From positions 397,442 through 461,441 of the forward strand of contig DASXUX010000030.1 in NCBI GenBank assembly GCA_036504595.1: DNA of 64,000 nt, in the 5' to 3' direction. Below are positions 33,471-42,133 of the stretch, in pieces. Numbering within the stretch: the first letter of the stretch is position 1; every line of letters begins with the position of its first letter. Made by a program: the position numbers and the translations under genes. This DNA comes from DASXUX01 sp036504595. GTDB taxonomy: Bacteria > Planctomycetota > SZUA-567 > H5-PLA8. The notes below the pieces were generated by a model, which saw only the letters and a program-made list of their open reading frames with translations, searched no databases and was not told the DNA's origin.

Positions 33471-34082
33471 TTTTTGAGCGTCCTTTCCCATGACTTCGAA
33501 TTCGCAGATCGCGACCCACTTGTTGGGTATCTCGGCCTTCAGGTCTTTCACCTTCAGCCACGTGACGGTGCGCTTGCTGATCGGGAACTCCTGGCCCTCG
33601 GCAACTTTCTTCAGCGTGAGCTTCTCGCTAGATCCGTCGGAGAACTCAACCGTCGCTTCCTTCCAGTACGAATCATGCTCGTTCGGCCCCGGCGGCGTCC
33701 ACGCGGCGCGAAGGAAAATGATCAGCTTGTCGATTTCGACCGGCCGGCCGAAGTCGAGCTTCCACCACGCGGCCGGATCCCGCTGCGGCCCCCAGGAGCC
33801 GCAGCCGTGCACGTCGTTGTTCTTGCGGCTGCCATCAATCGCGCAGCGAGCGGCAAACTCCTTCTTGTTGTACTCGCTGTTGCTCGTCGCGTGCGGATAC
33901 GAGGTCGGCTCATCCGTCGCCGTCGCCTTCGGGTTGAGCGCCACGTTGCGATAATCGGCGGCGGTCTTGCCCTCCTCCAGGTAAACCGGGATCTTCTTGC
34001 CCTCCGCCTTCTCCTCGGCTGCCCACGATATGCAGGCCGCACTCACACCGATCACCACGACAGCCATCAACATTCGCAGCAT
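33468..34082 (-). CDS. Secreted F5/8 type C (discoidin)-like domain protein
   Basis: 204 residues. Signal peptide MLRMLMAVVVIGVSAACISW, cleavage near WAA/EE. The remainder is one discoidin/F5-8C-like beta-sandwich: NVALNPKATATDEPTSYP, FAARCAIDGSRKNNDVHGCG, WWKLDFGRPVEIDKLIIFLR and VTWLKVKDLKAEIPN. Such domains often bind carbohydrate (CBM32). No catalytic domain is attached. ATG at 34082 behind AGGAGG. It diverges from the large GH-A glycosidase gene across a 116-base gap and lies upstream of the exported oxidoreductase gene. Confidence 0.8.
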   Translation of the reverse strand: MLRMLMAVVVIGVSAACISWAAEEKAEGKKIPVYLEEGKTAADYRNVALNPKATATDEPTSYPHATSNSEYNKKEFAARCAIDGSRKNNDVHGCGSWGPQRDPAAWWKLDFGRPVEIDKLIIFLRAAWTPPGPNEHDSYWKEATVEFSDGSSEKLTLKKVAEGQEFPISKRTVTWLKVKDLKAEIPNKWVAICEFEVMGKDAQK

Positions 34083-34198
34083 GGAATATCCTCCTATTTT
34101 GGATACACCGCGCTGCCGAACCAACTGTGGCGATGCACTTGCGACTTTTCGATCTGAGCATTTCGCGCTATGTTCGTCACATTCGAAGGAGATCCCAG

Positions 34199-37100
34199 AT
34201 GCGCCGCTTCATCTTGCTGTTCTTGTCCACTGTGCTGTTGACCGTACATTCGCGCGCCGCGGAACCCTTCGCCTTCTCGGATGATTTCACCAAGCACGCG
34301 CCCGGCAGCGACGGCTCGCCGCAGTGGTCATCGGCCGGCATCGGCTGGGAAGTGCAGAACGGCGCGATGACGTGCGCCGACGCCGGCAAAGATCAGGCAC
34401 TTCTGGCGGCAGCACCGATCGGCGCGCGCGTCTTCCTGCAGGCGGACGTGAAGCTCACCCGCGCCACCGGCAAACACTGGAAAGTCGCCGGCCTCTGCGT
34501 CAGCAAAGACGACAAGAACTTCTGGCACCTCGCGCTCTGCGAAACTCCCGACGACAGCGGCAAAAAGCACTCTGTCGAACTCTGCGAGATGCTCGGCGGA
34601 ACCTGGCTCGCGCAATATCAGGCCGGTACGAAGCTCGACCAGAAGGAAGCCAAAGGAAACGGCTTTGCATGGGAGTACAACCACGCGTACCGGCTCTCCA
34701 TCGAACTCACGCCCGATAGCGTTACGGGTCAAGTTCAGGAACTCGACGGCACCGTACGAACGAAGATTATTTTTGTGCTGCCCAACGATCAAAATGCCGC
34801 TACCGCAGTCACCTGCGGCCGCCCCGGCCTGACCAGCGGCGGCTTTCAGAGCAACTTCACCGCCTTGTCGACGAAGATCAGCGATCCGATTGCAGCACAA
34901 AAGCCGACGCAGCTCGCAGAGAAGTTCCCACCGTACGAAGCCGGCACGTTGAGCAAGGCCAGCCACAAGGGCAAAGCAACCGGCTTCTTCCACGTTGAAG
35001 AGATCGACGGCAAGTGGTGGACGATCGATCCGATCGGCAACGCCTTCTTCATCATCGGCACAGACCATCCGAACTATCAGGCGCACTGGTGCGAGAAACT
35101 CGGCTACGCGCCGTATCATCGCAACTGCGAGAAGAAATATGGCAGTGAAGCCAAGTGGGCCGACAACACGCTCGGCCGGCTGAAATCGTGGGGCTTCAAC
35201 GCGCTGGGCACCAATCCCTCGCAGTCTCTCAAGCGCCGTGGCCTGCCGCATCCGGAATTCCTCGGCCTCGGCACGCACTTCACCGATCAGGACGCCATCA
35301 CGCCGAAGACGACCTGGACCGGCTTCCCCAACGTCTTCAGCCCGCGCTGGCCGGTCTTCTGCGACAAAATGGCGCAGCGCCACTGCGCGCCGTTCAAAGA
35401 CGATCCGTGGATCCTCGGCTATTTCATCGACAACGAACTGGAATGGCACGCCTGGACCGGCGGCGGCCCGTTCATCGACAGCTTCAAGAAGCCCGCCGAC
35501 CACAGCGCCAAGCGCGCACTCGTCGATCTGATGAAATCGCGTCACGCGACGATTGCCGACTTCAACAAAGCGTGGGAAACAAAACTCGCCACCTTCGACG
35601 AGCTCGCCGCACTAACGACCCCTCCGCCCGCGAAAACGGACGCCGCGCGAGCTGACATCGCCGAGTTCACGCGTCTCGTCGCCGAAAGATATTTCTCCAT
35701 CGCCAGCGCCGCGATTCGCAAGCACGACCCCAACCACATGGTTCTCGGCTGCCGCTTCGCCGGCCAGGCGCCGGAGATCGTCGATGTCGCCGGCAAGTAC
35801 TGTGACATTTTCACGATCAACTGCTACCGCAATGTGGACCTGGAACGCGGCGTCATGTCCGATGGCTTTGAAGAAGACCTGAAGCGCTGGCACGACCAGT
35901 GCAAGCGCCCGATGATGATCACCGAATGGAGCTTCCCCGCGCTCGACGCCGGCCTGCCCTGCAAGCACGGCGCTGGCCAGCGCGTCCCGACGCAGGTGGA
36001 GAAGTCATTCTGCTTCACCGTCTTCCAGAAGCTGCTGTTCACGACGCCATACATGGTCGGCTCGAATTATTTCATGTGGGCCGACGAACCCGCGCTCGGC
36101 ATCTCGACCGTCTTTCCGGAAGATTCCAACTACGGCTTGGTGAACGAAAATGACGAGCCCTACGAACTGCTCACCCAAGCCGCCACGAAACTGCACGCCG
36201 TCGTCGATGATATTCACAGCGGCAAAGTCACCGACGTCTCCGTCAAGCCCAACGACAAGGACGGCTTCACCGTCAGCAACAACGGCGCGATTCCGGCGAA
36301 CGTGAAGCTCACGCGCTGGATCGGCGCGCAGTCCGAAAGCGAAGATCTGACGCTGGAGCCGGGCGCCGCGCGGGAGTTCGCTCCGGGACCGAAAGCGGAG
36401 TTGGAGAAGCCGGGTGGGCACGTGTGCGGGTGCGTTGTTGAACTGGAGAAGCCGTTGCTGCAGAAAAGCATGGGCGGAACGCGTGCGACGCAGGTTGTGT
36501 ACAAACCGGCGTTGCCATGGCAGAGAGAAGAGGGCACCAATACTCGTGTGCCGCTCGTTGTGGCAAATCCAACCGAATATTTTCTCTCGCCCGTGATGGT
36601 TGTGATGCCCCTTTCGCTGTTCTCGAAACTGGGAAAGCAGCTTGGTGCCTGGGACGAAGAAGGCGCGGCCCGTACACAAGTCAATCAGTTCGATGAGGGG
36701 GCGGTGCTCACGCTGATCACGCACCTGGATCCGCACTCATGTTCAACGGTATTTGTGCACCCATATCGAGGCGAGCCGCCGATTCCGCAGCAACTGCCGC
36801 TATACAGCGAAACGAAGACGGGTTTTCAGATTCACGGCAGGATTCAATGCGTGAAGACCGACAATCAGTCTGGCAATGCATTCGACCGGATTTGGGCTGA
36901 AGGCGTAGAACTCGGGCACTTCCGCCCGCTCGTCCATCAAGTGACCGATAAGCAGGCCTGGTCCGCGCCGGATCGCGTGGAAAAGGTGGATGTAGTTGGC
37001 GCGTATGCCCCTTTGATCCTCGAGATCACCTTCGCTCGTACAAATGACAAAAAGTATCGTGGCAAATACCGCTTTACTTTCGTGGGCGACAACTGGTTCA

Positions 37101-37495
37101 CCAGCCAGCTTCTCTGGATCGAAAACACCGATACCACGCCCTGGGAACTGGCCGAATACTACCACTACCTCCCCTCAAACATCGGCGGCTCCAACAAGGA
37201 CGACGAGGCGCGCGGAAATTACTGGTTCGATCCGAAAACGAAGATGTGCCTGGGCATCGTCCCCGGCGGCCGCGACCTGGCCGTTAACTTCTGGAAAGAC
37301 CCGCAGGGCGGCGAACATCCCGACGCCCGCCGCAAGCTGAACATCACTCTGCAGCCCGGCCAGCGCTACACCGGAAAAGACGAACCGGTCGCGTACATCG
37401 TCGCCTGCAAAGAAGACCAGTGGAAAGAAACGACGAAGAAAATCGCCGCCCAGCGCGAAGTCATCTGGAAGGTGTTCGAGGCGGAAAAGAGATAG
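34199..37495 (+). CDS. Secreted clan GH-A glycoside hydrolase (agarase/GH50-like)
   Basis: 1098 residues. Signal peptide MRRFILLFLSTVLLTVHSRA. A concanavalin-like N-terminal domain (about 25-240; FSDDFTKHAPGSDGSPQW) precedes a TIM barrel (about 270-690): GKWWTIDPIGNAFFIIGTDH, LKSWGFNALGTNPSQSL, LGYFIDNELEWHAW (Glu near 412, likely acid/base), and MMITEWSFPALDAGL (Glu near 575, likely nucleophile). The layout resembles GH50 and related beta-agarases but the substrate is unknown. About 400 further residues (700-1098) form beta-rich domains of no clear family; in nt 36380-36800 third codon positions look less GC-rich. ATG behind AAGGAG. Divergent from the F5/8C-like gene. Confidence 0.75.
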   Translation: MRRFILLFLSTVLLTVHSRAAEPFAFSDDFTKHAPGSDGSPQWSSAGIGWEVQNGAMTCADAGKDQALLAAAPIGARVFLQADVKLTRATGKHWKVAGLCVSKDDKNFWHLALCETPDDSGKKHSVELCEMLGGTWLAQYQAGTKLDQKEAKGNGFAWEYNHAYRLSIELTPDSVTGQVQELDGTVRTKIIFVLPNDQNAATAVTCGRPGLTSGGFQSNFTALSTKISDPIAAQKPTQLAEKFPPYEAGTLSKASHKGKATGFFHVEEIDGKWWTIDPIGNAFFIIGTDHPNYQAHWCEKLGYAPYHRNCEKKYGSEAKWADNTLGRLKSWGFNALGTNPSQSLKRRGLPHPEFLGLGTHFTDQDAITPKTTWTGFPNVFSPRWPVFCDKMAQRHCAPFKDDPWILGYFIDNELEWHAWTGGGPFIDSFKKPADHSAKRALVDLMKSRHATIADFNKAWETKLATFDELAALTTPPPAKTDAARADIAEFTRLVAERYFSIASAAIRKHDPNHMVLGCRFAGQAPEIVDVAGKYCDIFTINCYRNVDLERGVMSDGFEEDLKRWHDQCKRPMMITEWSFPALDAGLPCKHGAGQRVPTQVEKSFCFTVFQKLLFTTPYMVGSNYFMWADEPALGISTVFPEDSNYGLVNENDEPYELLTQAATKLHAVVDDIHSGKVTDVSVKPNDKDGFTVSNNGAIPANVKLTRWIGAQSESEDLTLEPGAAREFAPGPKAELEKPGGHVCGCVVELEKPLLQKSMGGTRATQVVYKPALPWQREEGTNTRVPLVVANPTEYFLSPVMVVMPLSLFSKLGKQLGAWDEEGAARTQVNQFDEGAVLTLITHLDPHSCSTVFVHPYRGEPPIPQQLPLYSETKTGFQIHGRIQCVKTDNQSGNAFDRIWAEGVELGHFRPLVHQVTDKQAWSAPDRVEKVDVVGAYAPLILEITFARTNDKKYRGKYRFTFVGDNWFTSQLLWIENTDTTPWELAEYYHYLPSNIGGSNKDDEARGNYWFDPKTKMCLGIVPGGRDLAVNFWKDPQGGEHPDARRKLNITLQPGQRYTGKDEPVAYIVACKEDQWKETTKKIAAQREVIWKVFEAEKR

Positions 37496-37504
37496 CCCGT
37501 TTTG

Positions 37505-37573
37505 GCGGGTGACGGGTGGCGCGTGGCGAGTGACATGGCCGCTACAAGCCTTTCCACCCGTCACTCGTCACAA
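37505..37573. repeat. GTGACGGGTGGCG / CACCCGTCACTC tandem inverted repeat
   Basis: Left arm GCGGGTGACGGGTGGCGCG and GGCGAGTGAC (37505-37534) faces CACCCGTCACTCGTCACA (37555-37572). It lies between converging genes and ends 7 bases from the GH38 stop. Same family as 25165 and 53679. Confidence 0.85.
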
Positions 37574-37579
37574 AGGCCA

Positions 37580-40500
37580 CTACTGCAGCTTTATCGTAAT
37601 CACCTGATAAGGCTGGTACGGCACGACCACTTCCCCATTCTCAACAACAGCCTGCGCCTGCTCCTCCTCTAGGATGTTGCAGAAGGCCGCGGCCGTGAAC
37701 GGCAGATTCACCTTCACTTTCGCCGTGCCACGCGCGCCGTGAGCTTCGTACAGCCGCAACACAAGATCCCTCGAATCCTCCGCCTTCTTGATCGTGTCGA
37801 GCACCAGGTTCGCATCATTGACCGACGCGAAGCTGCGCGGCTCCGCCACGCCTGGCGCCCACTGAATCGGCACGTTGAAGCGGTACGCCTCCGCGACGAC
37901 CCCGCCCTGCTGCCAGCCGCCGGCGTGCGGGTACAGCGCGTAGGCGAACTGGTGAGAACCGAGATCGGCGACCGGGTCGGGGCTCGTCGTCCCGCGCAGC
38001 AAACTCATGCGCATCGTGTTGCCGAACGTGCTGTAGCCGTACTTGCAGTCGCTGAGCAGCGCGACGCCAAAGCCGTGCTCCGACAGATCGACCCACTTGT
38101 GCCCGGGAACTTCGTACATCGCCAGATCGAAGCTGGTGTTGAAGTGCGTCGGGCGCTGCACGCAGCCAAACTGCATTTCGTACGTCGCGTCCATCGCGCG
38201 TACCTGCACCGGGAACGCGACCTTCAGCATGCGGTGCCGTTCTTTCCATTCGACCGAATTGTGGAACTCCAGCCGCCGCGCGCCCGCATCCAGTCGCACT
38301 TCCTGCTTGATCGAGCTCTTCGTTCCGATCGCGTATTCGAACTCCACGGACACCCGCAGCGGCCCAGACGAAAGCACGCGGCACGCCGTAGCCGGAGCGC
38401 ATTCGTTGCGCGTCTCGATGTGGAACGGATCGACGTCCCACGCGTCAAAGTTCGTCGGCTCATCCTCGTAGAGTTCGAATACGTTCGCCGGCCCGGCCAG
38501 CGCCTCGCGGCGGGTCTTCTTGTCGAACATATTAAGGACGCGCCCGCTGCGAGCGAGTTCCACGCGAAGCTGACCATTTTCGAGAAGCATGTCGCCGCTC
38601 GGCAGCGTCTTCAGCTTCAACGATTCTGGTGCCTTCCTGATCGCGCCCACGCCATAGCTCGCCGCTTCCACAAAGGCCAGCTCGCCATTGGGCTGCGCTG
38701 CAACTTCCTTGCGCGCGAAGCCAGTCGTGTTCACCGGCGTGAAGCCCTTGCCTTTGCCCGCCAACGCTTTCAGCGCACGCTGGCACAGCGCCTGCCCGGA
38801 GCGCCGAATCTGTTCGTGATCGCGCTTTGCGTCCTTGTAGACGAGCGTGATCGACGAACCCGGCAGAATATCGTGGAACTGGTTCGTCAGCAGCGTCTGC
38901 CACATCCGCTCCAGTTCGCGCGCCGGATATTTTGCTTTGCCAAGCTTGTCCGCGATTGCCGAGATAAACTCGACATCGTGGAGCAAGATTTCGTTTTTGC
39001 GATTGTTGCGCTTCGTCAACGCCTGCGTCGTGTACGTTCCGCGGTGGTACTCGAAGTAAAGCTCGCCAATCACCAGCGGCCGATCCGTGCAGTCCTGTTC
39101 GAGCAGCTCGAAAAATTCACTGCTGCTGCGAATCTGCGTGCGCGGCAGCCCCTGCAGATCGCGCGCGCGGCGCAACATCTCAAGCATTTGTTTTGTCGGG
39201 CCGCCGCCGCCATCGCCGTAGCCAAAGAGCAGGTAGCTGTGGCGCGAGCGGTCGTTGTCTTTGTAGCTCTTGGTTCCCTGCCGCAGTTGGGCGACGTCGC
39301 AAACGGCATTGTAGGTGTCCGTCGGCGGGAAGTGCGCCAGCACCTGGCTGCCATCGATGCCCTCCCACATAAACGTGTGGTGCGGCGGCTTGTTAAAGCG
39401 GTTCCACGAAAGTTTCTGCGTCAAAAATCGCGTGATTCCCGCCAATCGCATAAGCTGCGGAAGCTGCCCGTTGTAGCCGAACACGTCCGGATTCCAGAAC
39501 TCGCGGCAGGTGATGCCGAACTCTTTCTGGAAGAAACGCTGCCCCTGCAGAAACTGCCGCGAGAGAGCCTCGCCCGACGGAATATTGCAGTCCGGTTCGA
39601 CCCACGTACCGCCGACCGGAACGAACTGGCCGGCTTCGACTTTTGCTTTGATCCGTTCGTAGAGTTCCGGATTCTTCTTCTTCATCATCGCGTACTGCAC
39701 CGCTTGCGAGCACGCAAATTTGTGTTCCGGGTACGCGTCCATGTACGCGACTTGCGAGCTAAACGTGCGCTCGCACTTGCGCCACGTTTCGGCGAGTGGC
39801 CACAGCCACGCCGTGTCGATGTGGGCGTGCCCGACCGCCGAAAGTTCGTGCGCGCATGCCGCGTTGCGCCGCGTGTAAAGCTGTTTCAGTATTCCGTGAG
39901 CCGCCGGCCAGGTTGAGCGATCTTCAAGATTGAATGTGTTGGCAAACCGGTTGAGTTCGCTCAGCAATTCGCCGCCCCACGTCGGGTCCAGGCCGCTGTC
40001 GCTCTTGGCCTGCTCGGCTTCCAGATCGACGAGCACCTTCAAATCGTAATAGAGCTCCCACACCTGTTCATCGAAAAGCGCCAGATCGCACTGCTCCAGA
40101 ATGAACGGACTTATCGTCTTGTAGTTCCCGCTTTCGCCCGACCCGAACACGCGATTGCACGCTGCTTCAATCTCGAACTGCAGCGTCTCGCCGCCGTTGG
40201 CTTGCTCAAGCAGCACCGCATCGCGCCGCGTCGAACGATCCCAGCTCGACGGTTCGTGGTTGAGTCCCTGGCAGGTGCGCCCGTCGCGCCACAGTGTCGC
40301 TTCGCTGTGCGAAACCCAAAGCAGATCGACGCGCCGCCCGGCCCACTTTTTCGGCACGCGCGCCTTTGCTTTGAACCAGTACGTCGCCCACAGCGGCCCG
40401 AGCTGCAACCCCATCTTCGCGGGCGAATAGCTGAGCTTCTGCGCCGCGTCATGAGTGATGCGATTGGTCTTCGGGCTGATGCGCAGATCGGCGATCGGCA

Positions 40501-40582
40501 GCGTCTCCGCGTAAATCTTCTGGAAGACGCGGTCCGTCAGTTGTTTCAGCCGCGTGCGCGTGTACTCGGGATGCTTCTGCAT
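37580..40582 (-). CDS. GH38 alpha-mannosidase
   Basis: 1000 residues, full length for bacterial GH38 with no signal peptide, so probably cytoplasmic. GH38 enzymes are zinc-dependent retaining alpha-mannosidases. Seen: AVGHAHIDTAWLWPLAETWR (zinc His and Asp), HKFACSQAVQYAMMKK, VGGTWVEPDCNIPSGEALSR, EFWNPDVFGYNGQLPQLM (nucleophile Asp) and FLTQKLSWNRFNKPPHHTFM. It has the middle domain FGYGDGGGGPTKQMLEMLRR and the C-terminal beta domains ending VVPYQPYQVITIKL. ATG at 40582. It fits the mannose/fucose theme set by GH95 and gmd, and may act on N-glycan or mannan fragments after import. Confidence 0.92.
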   Translation of the reverse strand: MQKHPEYTRTRLKQLTDRVFQKIYAETLPIADLRISPKTNRITHDAAQKLSYSPAKMGLQLGPLWATYWFKAKARVPKKWAGRRVDLLWVSHSEATLWRDGRTCQGLNHEPSSWDRSTRRDAVLLEQANGGETLQFEIEAACNRVFGSGESGNYKTISPFILEQCDLALFDEQVWELYYDLKVLVDLEAEQAKSDSGLDPTWGGELLSELNRFANTFNLEDRSTWPAAHGILKQLYTRRNAACAHELSAVGHAHIDTAWLWPLAETWRKCERTFSSQVAYMDAYPEHKFACSQAVQYAMMKKKNPELYERIKAKVEAGQFVPVGGTWVEPDCNIPSGEALSRQFLQGQRFFQKEFGITCREFWNPDVFGYNGQLPQLMRLAGITRFLTQKLSWNRFNKPPHHTFMWEGIDGSQVLAHFPPTDTYNAVCDVAQLRQGTKSYKDNDRSRHSYLLFGYGDGGGGPTKQMLEMLRRARDLQGLPRTQIRSSSEFFELLEQDCTDRPLVIGELYFEYHRGTYTTQALTKRNNRKNEILLHDVEFISAIADKLGKAKYPARELERMWQTLLTNQFHDILPGSSITLVYKDAKRDHEQIRRSGQALCQRALKALAGKGKGFTPVNTTGFARKEVAAQPNGELAFVEAASYGVGAIRKAPESLKLKTLPSGDMLLENGQLRVELARSGRVLNMFDKKTRREALAGPANVFELYEDEPTNFDAWDVDPFHIETRNECAPATACRVLSSGPLRVSVEFEYAIGTKSSIKQEVRLDAGARRLEFHNSVEWKERHRMLKVAFPVQVRAMDATYEMQFGCVQRPTHFNTSFDLAMYEVPGHKWVDLSEHGFGVALLSDCKYGYSTFGNTMRMSLLRGTTSPDPVADLGSHQFAYALYPHAGGWQQGGVVAEAYRFNVPIQWAPGVAEPRSFASVNDANLVLDTIKKAEDSRDLVLRLYEAHGARGTAKVKVNLPFTAAAFCNILEEEQAQAVVENGEVVVPYQPYQVITIKLQ

Positions 40583-40589
40583 GATGGGT

Positions 40590-40616
40590 TCTCGCTCTTG
40601 GCTCTTTGCTCTTCGC
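40590..40616. repeat. GCTCTTGGCTCTTTGCTCTT tandem repeat, single arm
   Basis: TCGCTCTTGGCTCTTTGCTC units lie just upstream of the GH38 start. The same units with their inverse form the intragenic element at 43673-43752. Confidence 0.65.
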
Positions 40617-40737
40617 CCGACACAGGACGCAGCGCAGTAAAGAAGCGTTTTCGGAAAACAGAACAGACAATATACGCGGCCGTCGCCGGGCGGCAAACGC
40701 TACACGCGGCTCACCAGAACGCAACCTGCTCTTAGCC

Positions 40738-40770
40738 GTGAGCCCTGAACCCTGAACCTGAGCCCTGCCG
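40738..40770. repeat. GAACCCTGAACCTG repeat abutting a stop codon
   Basis: TGAGCCCTGAACCCTGAACC and GAGCCCTGCCG end exactly at the stop codon (40771-40773) of the second GH172 gene. Same family as 9312, 29078 and 30011. Confidence 0.8.
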
Positions 40771-41946
40771 TTACTGCCCCGCCGGCTTCGGCAGCGGCTG
40801 CACTTCCAGCGCCTCGCGAGCTGGCAGCGGCGGGAATTTCTTGTGCGGCTCCGTCTGATACCAGAACGCCACCGACGCGATGTCGTCCTGCAGCGGCAAA
40901 TACCGCCCGCCGGATTGCCAGCCCAGCGCCTGCATCGTCACCTTCAGATCTTTGTCGAAACGGATCGGGTCGGTGATGTGCCAGCGATACAGTCCGAATC
41001 TCTGCGGGGGCTTGTACGCCGTGTCGGGCGGGAGAACTTGCGCCAGCCCGGTGTAGGGACCGCTGAAAACTTGATAGAGCTTGTTCTGCCGGTTCTCAAA
41101 ATTGTACGAACCGCAGAAATAATCTTCCGTCCCCGTGCCGCAAACCGTCGGGAACTGTTTGTCGCCATCCATGAAAAATTTGATTTCGCCCTCACCCCAC
41201 CACCCCGGGCTGCGCGCTTCCCACGCCATGTACGTGCCGACGTATTGCCCCTTGCCTTCGACGTCATCAAGCAACGTGTAGTCCGTCTTGACCGGCAGCG
41301 GATTCGTGCGCCGGAACTGCGCGTGAAAGTACGCCGCGTCTTCGGGCACATCGGTCAGCGTGTACGTGACCTGGTAATAGAGCGTCATGTTTTTGTCGTC
41401 GAGATTCTCCAGCGTGATCTTCGCCTTCTTGCGGAACGGCATCGACCAGTAGCAGTTGAACGCGCTGCCCGGATTCACCGTCACCGGCAGTGAGTTGATC
41501 TGGCAATACTGCCCCCAGCCGCAGCCAAAAAAGTCGCTCATCGGCACTTCGATGGACGGTTCCGTTTCGTCGTCCCAGTAGAACCGCAGAATGTACCAGC
41601 GCGTCTTGTTCAGCGGCGCCGGCGTCATCCAGATGTGCTGAATCGCGCCGGAGCCCGTGATCTCCGCCATCGTGAACGTCGATTTCGCCTTGATCCCCAC
41701 CGACGGCGAAACTTTCCAGCCCTGCCCCAGTTCGCGCGACGCGTTCTTGCCGGTGCCCTCCGTCGCCATTCCGGCCTTGCCCTTTTCGCCGGTAAAATTC
41801 TCCGGGCTGATGGACCGCGTCTGAGCCTTCGACAGCCGCGAGAGATTTCCCAGGTTCGTCTCAACCCCGTTAAACGTCGGCTCCCCCGCGCAAATCATTC
41901 CGCAAAGCAGCAACGCCATAACGCTGATTCGATTTTCAACTTTCAT
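40771..41946 (-). CDS. Secreted GH172 (DUF2961) glycoside hydrolase, copy 2
   Basis: 391 residues, the usual length for a single DUF2961 domain and much shorter than copy 1. Signal peptide MKVENRISVMALLLCGMICA, cleavage near CAG/EP. Markers: AEITGSGAIQHIWMTPAP, WYILRFYWDDETEPSIEVP, MSDFFGCGWGQYCQINSLP, FNCYWSMPFRKKAKITLEN, WWGEGEIKFFMDGDKQFPT and CGTGTEDYFCGSYNFE. The two presumed catalytic Glu (GEGE and GTEDY) are kept. ATG at 41946 behind GGAGGG. It follows no same-strand gene closely; the next plus-strand gene diverges across a repeat. Confidence 0.87.
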   Translation of the reverse strand: MKVENRISVMALLLCGMICAGEPTFNGVETNLGNLSRLSKAQTRSISPENFTGEKGKAGMATEGTGKNASRELGQGWKVSPSVGIKAKSTFTMAEITGSGAIQHIWMTPAPLNKTRWYILRFYWDDETEPSIEVPMSDFFGCGWGQYCQINSLPVTVNPGSAFNCYWSMPFRKKAKITLENLDDKNMTLYYQVTYTLTDVPEDAAYFHAQFRRTNPLPVKTDYTLLDDVEGKGQYVGTYMAWEARSPGWWGEGEIKFFMDGDKQFPTVCGTGTEDYFCGSYNFENRQNKLYQVFSGPYTGLAQVLPPDTAYKPPQRFGLYRWHITDPIRFDKDLKVTMQALGWQSGGRYLPLQDDIASVAFWYQTEPHKKFPPLPAREALEVQPLPKPAGQ

Positions 41947-42040
41947 CCAATTCCCTCCTCTTTCATGATGCGCCCACACTACCACGCTCAGCCCTGTTTT
42001 CTCCACAGCGAAAACAGCGATTTGGATAGAATGACGTTCT

Positions 42041-42114
42041 CACCACAGAGGACACGGAGGACACAGAGGAAGGGTTATTCTGTTTTCTCTGCGTCCTCCG
42101 CGTCCTCTGCGGTT
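42041..42114. repeat. ACCACAGAGGACACGGAGG / CCTCCGCGTCCTCTGCGG repeat
   Basis: Left arm CACCACAGAGGACACGGAGG and ACACAGAGGA (42041-42070) faces TCTCTGCGTCCTCCGCGTCC and TCTGCGGTT (to 42113). It sits 20 bases before the start of the 763-aa gene. Units of the CACAGAGG type are widely seen in several bacterial phyla. Confidence 0.85.
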
Positions 42115-42133
42115 TGCTTTTTGGAGCCTTCTC

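Noticed and set aside
37739..39916. 725-codon plus-strand frame opposite the GH38 gene
   Set aside because: Shadow of a certain alpha-mannosidase gene; the peptide is Arg/His/Ala-rich without any fold signal.
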